This document shows, in pieces, positions 57,878-64,000 of a stretch of DNA of 64,000 nt. The translations under genes were made by a program, and so were the position numbers. The DNA is from JBQTIY01 sp052387675 (lineage in GTDB: Bacteria; Planctomycetota; B15-G4). Position 1 is the stretch's first letter; every line of letters starts with the position of its first letter. A model generated the notes under the pieces. That model made no database searches. It was given only the letters and a program-made list of their open reading frames with translations, and was not told the origin of the DNA. The stretch is taken from NCBI GenBank assembly GCA_052387675.1, contig JBQTIY010000014.1, positions 1 through 64,000 on the forward strand, read 5' to 3'.

Positions 57878-59570
57878 GCCGCAGCAGAACCGCATCGGGT
57901 GCGCCGAGGCGCTGCAATTCGAGCGTCTCGGCACGCGCCGCCGCGCTGTCGCCCTGCGCGAGCGCGCGCAGCGCGAGCAAGCGGTGGCCTTCGATCTGCA
58001 GTTCCCTGATCCGCGCCAGTGTCTCCGCAGAACGCGGGGCCTCAGCCTGCAAGAGTTCGGCAAGCTGCACACGGACGCCGCCCGCGGAGGGGCTCGTGCG
58101 GCACAGCTCCTCGGCCAGCGTGCGCGCCTCGTCCGCGCGACCGAGCGTTTGAAGCACGCGGATCAGATTCTCGCCGGCCTGCGCATAGTCGGGCACCATG
58201 TCGAGTGCCGCGCGGTAGCTGTCTTCGGCCTCCAGAAGCAGGTCGCCGTTGCCGGTGACGTCGGCCAGCAGCTCGCAAGCCAGGCCGAGGTCGTAGCGCG
58301 CGCGAGGATCGTCGCCGAGGTTCACGGCCTCGGCCAGCGCCGCGCGCGCATCCTCAAGTCGCGCCGGATCAAGCCGCGCCAAATCGGCGGGCTGTCCCGT
58401 CTGCGTGAGGCGCGACGCCTCGGCGACGACCATGTGACCATGCTGAGCGAGACCATCGACTCGGCTCGGCTGGAACGCCGGAGGTCCGAGCTGCAACAGA
58501 GCGCCGGGCCACACCGAGGCCGGCAGATTCAGTACGACGCCCAGAGCCAGGATCTCGAAGAGCGCCCCGCCGCGAGGACGGCCCGCTAGGCACAGCCCCG
58601 CCGCGACGCAAAGGAAGGGCAGCGCCGGCAGACGGTGCCGCGAGCTCACGAGGAAGACGAGGTTCAGCAGCAGCACGCCGAGCACCGGCAGCCAGAGTGC
58701 TGCGCGCTGCCGCGGTTGCGCTCGCGCGCGCCAGAGCCCGACCAGCGCGAGCGGGGCGACGAGGCCGAAGCTCAGCAGCAGCAGCGGCAAGAGCGTGAAG
58801 GCCGGAAAGCCGTACTCGAAGTCGAGCCCCGCCGACACCTCAGCGCGATGCCACCAGAGCCAAAGTTTGCGCAGCAGCGTGGCCGCCTCGCCATTGGAAT
58901 CGGCGGCGACCTCTTCGCGCAGGCGCGCAAGATGGTGCGCGTTCGCGTCGAGCGTGGACGCGCCGCGCTCCCAGGCCACGAAGGCAGCTTCGTAGCGCAG
59001 CGCGTCGAGCTCCGGGCCCGGCCGGAAGTCCGTGGTGCCGGAGCGTGCGGCGCCGTGTCCAAGGCGCATCCGCAGGCCGAGATTCTGCGCGCCCGAGGTC
59101 CCGCTACCGTCGGCCTCGCCCCAGCGCGCATCGCTCGCCATGAGCCATGTCGCCGCGAGGAGAGCGGCAACGCCGACGAGCACCGCCCGCCACCGTTGGC
59201 CGCGCCGAGGCGAAAGCAGCGCGATGACGCCCCAGGTCAGCAGCGCCGTCGCGAAGAGCACAGCCGGGGCCTGCGGCAGATGCGCCAGCGCGCTGCCGGA
59301 GACGACCCACATTGCCATCGCCGGCAGTTCGGCGGCCGGCACTTCCAGCCCTCGGCAGAGTTTCGCGACGCCGTGCAGCGTTGCGAGCGAGCAGGCCAAC
59401 CCGAGCGCCCCCACGCACCATGCGGCCAGGCTACTTTCGCCGAATCGTCCGGCGCCGAAGGAGCCGACGACGGAGAATCCGGCGCCGAAGGGCCCGGCCA
59501 TCCACGCGGCGATCGCCCAGGTACCGAGCAGTGCGTGGAGCAGGTACAGCGCCGCACGCAAGCGGCTCAT
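57861..59570 (-). CDS. polytopic membrane protein with C-terminal TPR domain
   Basis: A 569-residue protein. About nine hydrophobic segments fill the N-terminal 370 residues, arranged like O-antigen ligase or glycosyltransferase-type membrane proteins, with a long extracytoplasmic loop around residues 150-240. The C-terminal ~190 residues are tetratricopeptide-like repeats (DDPRARYDLGLACELLADV, YRAALDMVPDYAQAGENLIRV, LGRADEARTLAEELCR). No catalytic motif is recognised. It overlaps the SGNH hydrolase gene by four bases (ATGA), so the pair may act together on an envelope polymer. Confidence 0.75.
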   Translation of the reverse strand: MSRLRAALYLLHALLGTWAIAAWMAGPFGAGFSVVGSFGAGRFGESSLAAWCVGALGLACSLATLHGVAKLCRGLEVPAAELPAMAMWVVSGSALAHLPQAPAVLFATALLTWGVIALLSPRRGQRWRAVLVGVAALLAATWLMASDARWGEADGSGTSGAQNLGLRMRLGHGAARSGTTDFRPGPELDALRYEAAFVAWERGASTLDANAHHLARLREEVAADSNGEAATLLRKLWLWWHRAEVSAGLDFEYGFPAFTLLPLLLLSFGLVAPLALVGLWRARAQPRQRAALWLPVLGVLLLNLVFLVSSRHRLPALPFLCVAAGLCLAGRPRGGALFEILALGVVLNLPASVWPGALLQLGPPAFQPSRVDGLAQHGHMVVAEASRLTQTGQPADLARLDPARLEDARAALAEAVNLGDDPRARYDLGLACELLADVTGNGDLLLEAEDSYRAALDMVPDYAQAGENLIRVLQTLGRADEARTLAEELCRTSPSAGGVRVQLAELLQAEAPRSAETLARIRELQIEGHRLLALRALAQGDSAAARAETLELQRLGAPDAVLLRLSADP

Positions 59571-60712
59571 CGCGCAGCAGAGGCTTCGGCGCCTCCGGCC
59601 GGTGCCACATTCCCGGCGCGCGCCGCGAGCGACACAAACTCCGGCGCCGCGAGCAGCGTCGCAAGCACGCGCTCGGCGAGCAGCGCGCAGCCGGCATCGG
59701 TGAGATGCACGGAATCGGCAAAGTGCTCTTCGTCCCCAGGCACGGCCGTCTCGCCCTCCACGAGCAAGGCCCCCATCTCGGCTGCGACCTCGCGGATGAC
59801 GCGGTTGTGCGCATCGAAACCGTCGAGCACGCCGGCCAGGCTCATGTAAGGCATCCACATGAGCGAGGTCTGTGCGGCGCGGCGCTGGACCTCGGGCGGT
59901 TGCTCGCGCCGCTGCTGGTGCGCGAAGGTGACCAGCACGACCAGGGGCGGGCGCGGCCCTTGCTGGCAGGCCGCCACGAGCGCGCGCAGGTTCGTGCGGA
60001 AGACTTCGGCCAGGGCCGCGGCGTCGTACTGCAGCGTCTCGGCGCCGGCGTCGGCGGCCGGCCGGCCGGCAAAGAGATTCTTGGAGATCGTCTTCCAGGC
60101 CTGCGAGTGGCGCGCCAGCCACGACTCGCGCTCGGCCGGCGGCGCGGCCGAGGCCAAGCCCTGGGCTGCGGCGAGCTGGCGGCTGTCGCGCGAGAGATCA
60201 TTGGTCGAGTGGTAGATGACCACGACATCCGGATCGGTGGCAGCGACGCGCTGCCGCCAATCGGTGAGCGACTCGGTGGTGGTGAAGCCGGCGGAGCCAG
60301 CATTGAGAAAGTCTAGGTCGACGCTCGGTTGGCCCAACTCGGGCAGGTGCAACTCAGATGGGCCCAACTGCGGCAGGTGCTGGCGCAGCCCCGCCGCAAC
60401 ACGCGCCGGCCAGGTGGCCTCATTGCTCGAGGCCTCTGCGCAGAACACCGTGGAGCCGCCCAGAAAGGCGAGGCGCAGACGGCCCGCCGGCTTCGGCAGC
60501 TCAAGTTCCGGCGAGCGAAAGCCGCGCGAGTCCACTTCGATGCGCCGGCCACGCCCCTCGGTGACACCCGGCGCCGGCAGAAGCAGCCCGCTCACCGGAT
60601 CCGTGCGGAAGGCATAGAAGCTGCCCACCCGGCCGTACTGGCTCCACTGCCGAAAACGCTCGGCGCCCTCGATGACCAGCAAGCCGCCGGCCACGATGAG
60701 CAGCGCGAACAC
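59567..60712 (-). CDS. SGNH/GDSL-type hydrolase, membrane-anchored
   Basis: A 381-residue protein with one N-terminal transmembrane segment (FALLIVAGGLLVIEGAERF) and an extracytoplasmic SGNH hydrolase domain. Blocks: FLGGSTVFCAEASS (Ser nucleophile), LNAGSAGFTT (Gly), YHSTNDLSRD (Asn) and DSVHLTDAGCALLAE (Asp and His). Such enzymes often remove acetyl or other acyl groups from cell-surface polysaccharides. The GTG at 60712 is used; the open frame reaches back to 60775 and a non-standard start there cannot be ruled out. Followed by the TPR membrane protein. Confidence 0.85.
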   Translation of the reverse strand: MFALLIVAGGLLVIEGAERFRQWSQYGRVGSFYAFRTDPVSGLLLPAPGVTEGRGRRIEVDSRGFRSPELELPKPAGRLRLAFLGGSTVFCAEASSNEATWPARVAAGLRQHLPQLGPSELHLPELGQPSVDLDFLNAGSAGFTTTESLTDWRQRVAATDPDVVVIYHSTNDLSRDSRQLAAAQGLASAAPPAERESWLARHSQAWKTISKNLFAGRPAADAGAETLQYDAAALAEVFRTNLRALVAACQQGPRPPLVVLVTFAHQQRREQPPEVQRRAAQTSLMWMPYMSLAGVLDGFDAHNRVIREVAAEMGALLVEGETAVPGDEEHFADSVHLTDAGCALLAERVLATLLAAPEFVSLAARAGNVAPAGGAEASAAR

Positions 60713-60774
60713 CAGCCGGCTGCGCTGGCGGCGCCGCTGCCTTGGCCCGCCTGGGGCCGCCGAGGAGGTTGCGC

Positions 60775-61614
60775 TCAGGCCACGGCCCCGTAGTGCTCGA
60801 GGATGTCGGTGCGCGTGACGATGCCCACCAGCATGCCATCCAGATCCACCGGCAGCGCCGACACGCGATGCTCGAGCATCAGCGTGACGGCGCGCGAGAG
60901 CGACTCGCGCGGAGCGATCGTCACCACGTCCTTGGTCATGATGTCCAGCACGCGCTGTGCGCGCACGGGCGCGCCGCCGCGTGCCGCAGCCTGCGCCTCG
61001 GCCACCAGCTCGCGTCCCAGAGCCAGACGAATGTCGCGGTCCGAGATCAGCCCTACGAGCTCCTCCTCGTGCAGCACCGGAATGTGCCGAATGCGCCAGT
61101 CGTTGCAGCGCCGGATGGCCTCGCCCAGGCTTTCATCGGGCTCCATGGTGATGACCGGCGACTTCATCAGCTCATCCACGGAGCGGTCGAGCTGGTCGGC
61201 GTGCGCCGGATCGCGGCACAGATCGCGGAAGGCGGAGACGAGGTTCGTCTCCGTGACGATGCCCACCAGCCGGCCGGACTGCAGCACGGGCAGCGCTCCG
61301 ATGCGCTGCTCGACCATGTGCATGGCGGCGCGCGGCCCGCGTTCGTCCATCTCGACGCAGATGACCGGGCTGCGCATGAGTTCGGCCACCGTGCGCGGCA
61401 GCGCGGCGTCCGCCGGCAAGCCCAGCGTGGAGAGCGGCACGCCGCCTGTGCCGAGACGCACGTCGCGATCGCTGAGAATGCCCAGAACTTCGTCGCCGCG
61501 CACCACGGGCAGGTGCCGGAAGCCGTGCCGCTCCATGAGCGCGATCGCTTCCTCCAAGGAAGCCTCGGGCTTCACGGTGACCGGCCGGCGGGTCATGTAG
61601 CGGGAGACGAGCAT
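60775..61614 (-). CDS. protein with four CBS domains
   Basis: A 279-residue soluble protein made of four CBS motifs in two Bateman modules. Each has the typical MT/MKSPVxx...LPVV...GxxxxRD pattern: YMTRRPVTVKPEASLEEAI, ELMRSPVICVEMDERG, ELMKSPVITMEPDESLGEA and DIMTKDVVTIAPRESLS. CBS pairs bind adenosine nucleotides. No catalytic or membrane domain is attached, so it is a stand-alone nucleotide sensor of unknown target. Confidence 0.93.
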   Translation of the reverse strand: MLVSRYMTRRPVTVKPEASLEEAIALMERHGFRHLPVVRGDEVLGILSDRDVRLGTGGVPLSTLGLPADAALPRTVAELMRSPVICVEMDERGPRAAMHMVEQRIGALPVLQSGRLVGIVTETNLVSAFRDLCRDPAHADQLDRSVDELMKSPVITMEPDESLGEAIRRCNDWRIRHIPVLHEEELVGLISDRDIRLALGRELVAEAQAAARGGAPVRAQRVLDIMTKDVVTIAPRESLSRAVTLMLEHRVSALPVDLDGMLVGIVTRTDILEHYGAVA

Positions 61615-61663
61615 GGCGGCTGCGCACTGCGGTGGCCGAGCGGCCAGGGGCGCGCGGTCCGCG

Positions 61664-61669
61664 ATGATA
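61664..61669 (-). promoter_or_regulatory. possible -10 element of the CBS-SGNH-TPR genes
   Basis: The minus strand reads GTTATCAT 49 bases before the ATG at 61614, in the 72-bp gap after the enoyl-CoA hydratase. No -35 is evident. The leader would be about 42 bases, unlike the leaderless genes. Confidence 0.3.
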
Positions 61670-61686
61670 ACCGAGCCGCGCGCCGC

Positions 61687-62517
61687 TCAGCGCCCCTTGT
61701 ACACAGGCTTGCGCTTCTCGCGGAAGGCGGCCAGGGCCTCCAGCCGATCTTCGCTCGGCAGCACTCGCTCCAGATAAAGGGCGCGCTCGCGCTGCAGCAG
61801 TCCGGCGAGGTCGCCGCCGGACTGGCCGGCTTCGATGGCTTCTTTGGCTGCCGCCACGGCCAGCGGTCCATTGGCCGCAATGGCCTCGGCGAGCGCCGTC
61901 GCGCGAGCGATGAGCGCGGCCGGCTCGGCCACCTCATTGACCAGCCCCATCGCATGCGCTTCGGCCGCCGTGAGCCGGCGCGAGCTGAAGATGAGTTCCT
62001 TGGCGCGGGCCACACCCACCACGCGGGGCAGGCGCTGCGTTCCGCCCGCCCCCGGGATGATGGCCAGCGAGGTCTCGGTGAGACCCAGCGAGGCCGTGCT
62101 GGCGGCGAGGCGCAGATCGCAGGCCAGGGCCAGTTCGAGGCCGCCGCCGAAGGCCACGCCATTCAGCACCGCGATCGTGGGCTGCGGCAGCGCCGCGAGG
62201 GCCGCAAAGACATCGCCGATGCGCGCGACGAAGCGGCGCGTCTGCTCCAGAGTGAAGCCGGCGCGCTCCTTGAGATCGGCTCCGGCGCAGAAGGCCTTTT
62301 CGCCGGCTCCGGTCACGAGCACCACGCGCACCGAGCGATCGGCGCGCAGCGCCTCCACATGGGCGGCGAGTTGACCGAGCGTCTCAAAGGAGAGCGCGTT
62401 CATGACTTCGGGCCGCTCGAGCCGCAGCCAGGCGAGGTGCTCCGCGCGGCGCAGGGAGACACAGAGCGCGGCGGCGGGCGTGGGTGAATCGGGCTGCGGA
62501 GCGGCGGGTGCGTTCAT
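61687..62517 (-). CDS. enoyl-CoA hydratase/isomerase family protein
   Basis: Crotonase-fold enzyme of 276 residues. The oxyanion-hole motifs are AFCAGADLKERAG and LNGVAFGGGLELALACD, and the two catalytic acid positions can be read: SLGLTETSLAIIPGAGGTQRLPR contains Glu at the first and Gly-Ala-Gly-Gly around the second. It could act in beta-oxidation or, like many paralogues (for example methylglutaconyl-CoA hydratase), in leucine breakdown. A 20-residue Pro/Ala-rich leader precedes the fold. No other fatty-acid gene is next to it. Confidence 0.92.
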   Translation of the reverse strand: MNAPAAPQPDSPTPAAALCVSLRRAEHLAWLRLERPEVMNALSFETLGQLAAHVEALRADRSVRVVLVTGAGEKAFCAGADLKERAGFTLEQTRRFVARIGDVFAALAALPQPTIAVLNGVAFGGGLELALACDLRLAASTASLGLTETSLAIIPGAGGTQRLPRVVGVARAKELIFSSRRLTAAEAHAMGLVNEVAEPAALIARATALAEAIAANGPLAVAAAKEAIEAGQSGGDLAGLLQRERALYLERVLPSEDRLEALAAFREKRKPVYKGR

Positions 62518-62524
62518 GGCGCGA

Positions 62525-62530
62525 AGTCTA
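62525..62530 (-). promoter_or_regulatory. -10-like TAGACT box of the enoyl-CoA hydratase gene, leaderless configuration
   Basis: The minus strand reads GCTAGACT, seven bases (TCGCGCC) and the ATG at 62517. There is no Shine-Dalgarno sequence. Confidence 0.5.
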
Positions 62531-62586
62531 GCAAGGCCCGCCCACTGGCTTGTCTGCCGGCCCTCGGGGAAGATGGCCAAGCCCAC

Positions 62587-64000
62587 ATGAATCCCGCGCC
62601 ACGCGAGCCCGCCGAGCCCCGCCGCGAGATGCGGATGTTCGGCTGGACGCCCTCACGCTGGACGGTGGCGCTGGCCGTCCTGGGCTGCTGCCTGCTCACC
62701 TTGTGGATTAAGCACCAGGTCAACGTCGTGCGCGTGAATGCCAATCACGGCGACAGCTCCTTCTATTTCGCTGTCGCACGCAACGTGGCCGAAGGCCGCG
62801 GCTTCCTCATCGACTACGTGTGGAACTTCTGGAATCACCCGGAGGGAATCCCCACGCCCGCCAATGTCTGGTGGATGCCGCTGGCCAGCATCATCGGGGC
62901 GATCGGCATGTGGCTGGGCCAGCACGACTACCCCTCGGCTCAGGCGGCCACGATCGCCTTCAGCTCGCTGCTGCCTCTCGTGCTCTATCTCCTCGGCCGA
63001 GACATGTTCGGCAGCCGACCCATCGGACTGCTCGGCGCGCTGCTCGGCACGGCCTTCCACCTCTTTCTGGATCAGCCCAGCGGTGTGCTCAGCCACTCGC
63101 CCTACGTGGTGCTGGCTTCGCTCTCGCTGTGGCTCATCGTGCGCGCCGCAGAGCACGATCGCTGGCTGCCGTGGTGCGGCGCCGCCATTGCGCTGACGCA
63201 ACTCGCGCGCAGCGACGCGGTCATGCTCTTCGGTGCGCTGGCGGTCGCACTCCTCGCCCGTCGCGCGCCCGGCCGCTGGCCGAGGCCGCGCGCACTCGTC
63301 GGACTCGTGCTCGGCTATGCGCTCGTCATGTCGCCCTGGTGGGCCTACAACCTGCATCTGCACGGCGTGCTCATGCCGGGCGGCGCCTTCAAAGCGATCT
63401 TCCTGCCGCACTACGAGGCGTGGTACTCGCTGCCGGAGAGCGTTACGCCACAGCGCTGGCTAGACACCGGCTGGAACGCGATCTGGAAGCTCAAGGGCAC
63501 GATCTCCGCCGCCAATCTGGACACGGCCGCCACCGGACTCATCACCGGCGCACCCGAACGCGACAAGGCTTGGGCCGATCCGAGTCTCGTCACTCTCTGG
63601 GCGTTGTCACTCGTCGGACTGGCCACGATGCTGCGCCGGCAGTTCCTCCCCTTCTGGGCGCTGCTGCTCCTGCAGTACACCTTTTACTCGCTGATCTTCA
63701 CGGCCGTCGGGATGGAGTCCTTCCGCACCGGCATGTACAGCCTCTATCCGACGCTGGTGCTCGCGAGTGCCGCCGGACTGCTGCTCCTCGCACGGGGCGC
63801 CACGCGCCTAGCGCAATCCTTTTCCGCGAGCGTCAAGGCACAGCGCGTGGCCGGCCGAGTCGTTGCGCTGGCCGCCGTTGTCCTCGTCGGCTGGCTCCTG
63901 CTGGGGCAGTACCGCTTTGCGCGCGCCTCGCTGGAGCGCAAGGCCGATGGCATCGCGGCACTCAACGCCGTCTACCGCACGATGCGCGTGCAAACTTTCG
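62587..64000 (+). CDS. polytopic membrane glycosyltransferase-like protein, partial (C-terminus beyond right edge)
   Basis: About 471 residues from ATG 62587, still open at the right edge. After a short Pro/Arg/Glu-rich N-terminus there is a membrane segment and a first loop with HGDSSFYFAVARNVAEGRG, a pattern found in GT-C type glycosyltransferases (ArnT/PMT, Stt3) whose acidic residue in this loop binds the lipid-phosphate sugar. At least nine more hydrophobic segments follow. Donor and acceptor are unknown; the neighbouring SGNH hydrolase and TPR membrane protein suggest envelope glycan work. Confidence 0.8.
   Translation, partial: MNPAPREPAEPRREMRMFGWTPSRWTVALAVLGCCLLTLWIKHQVNVVRVNANHGDSSFYFAVARNVAEGRGFLIDYVWNFWNHPEGIPTPANVWWMPLASIIGAIGMWLGQHDYPSAQAATIAFSSLLPLVLYLLGRDMFGSRPIGLLGALLGTAFHLFLDQPSGVLSHSPYVVLASLSLWLIVRAAEHDRWLPWCGAAIALTQLARSDAVMLFGALAVALLARRAPGRWPRPRALVGLVLGYALVMSPWWAYNLHLHGVLMPGGAFKAIFLPHYEAWYSLPESVTPQRWLDTGWNAIWKLKGTISAANLDTAATGLITGAPERDKAWADPSLVTLWALSLVGLATMLRRQFLPFWALLLLQYTFYSLIFTAVGMESFRTGMYSLYPTLVLASAAGLLLLARGATRLAQSFSASVKAQRVAGRVVALAAVVLVGWLLLGQYRFARASLERKADGIAALNAVYRTMRVQTF

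Overview
The window is 64 kb of gene-dense, GC-rich bacterial chromosome with almost no repeats, no rRNA, no recognisable tRNA, no insertion sequence and no CRISPR array. Gene content points to a Planctomycetota-like organism: adjacent DUF1800 and DUF1501 genes, lipoprotein members of the alkaline-phosphatase superfamily, many secreted proteins of unknown function, a PPi-type phosphofructokinase and an ArsC-family selenoprotein. This assignment is inferred from gene content and was not tested by phylogeny.

Layout. (1) 1-10047, minus strand: respiratory complex I in canonical order nuoA to nuoL, with nuoL cut by the left edge. Directly upstream on the same strand lie a lipoprotein phosphoesterase/sulfatase, fdhD and a Cys-type formate-dehydrogenase-like molybdoenzyme (to 14842). 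(2) 14886-18066: a secreted M28 peptidase and a convergent NCS2-like permease. (3) 18248-24387: a hybrid histidine kinase with an overlapping Hpt gene, a ZIP transporter, a convergent response regulator/kinase pair, and a 408-bp gene-free stretch with strong RNA-like secondary structure. (4) 24388-30730: ALDH7-type dehydrogenase overlapping a seven-haem cytochrome/TPR lipoprotein, then larB-larC-larE (no larA). (5) 30770-36019: two secreted proteins of unknown function, DUF1800 and DUF1501. (6) 36040-36390: an ArsC-like gene with an in-frame TGA exactly at the first redox cysteine, a predicted selenoprotein. (7) 36970-42382: an Rrf2 regulator and iscS-iscU-iscA-hscB-hscA-iscX, followed by a thioesterase and an M61 peptidase. 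(8) 44743-49742: gpsA/plsY, a secreted protein with a second phosphoesterase/sulfatase, queD and a 66-aa protein. (9) 49849-57877: a GltD-PyrK fusion (Nfn-like) overlapping a second A-type Fe-S carrier, a degenerate SIR2-like/P-loop NTPase with a 124-residue Arg/Gly/Pro tail, and PPi-PFK. (10) 57861-64000: membrane/TPR protein, SGNH hydrolase, four-CBS protein, enoyl-CoA hydratase and a glycosyltransferase running off the right edge.

Two patterns cut across the window. Genes inside operons overlap by 1-4 bases or have Shine-Dalgarno sequences, whereas many first genes of transcription units have a (GC)TANNNT -10-like box 6-11 bases before the start codon and no Shine-Dalgarno sequence, suggesting leaderless mRNAs. 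Iron-sulfur and redox chemistry also dominates: complex I, FDH, the ISC system, two A-type carriers, the Nfn-like fusion, a [4Fe-4S]-type LarE and a selenoprotein all draw on the same Fe/S/Se supply.
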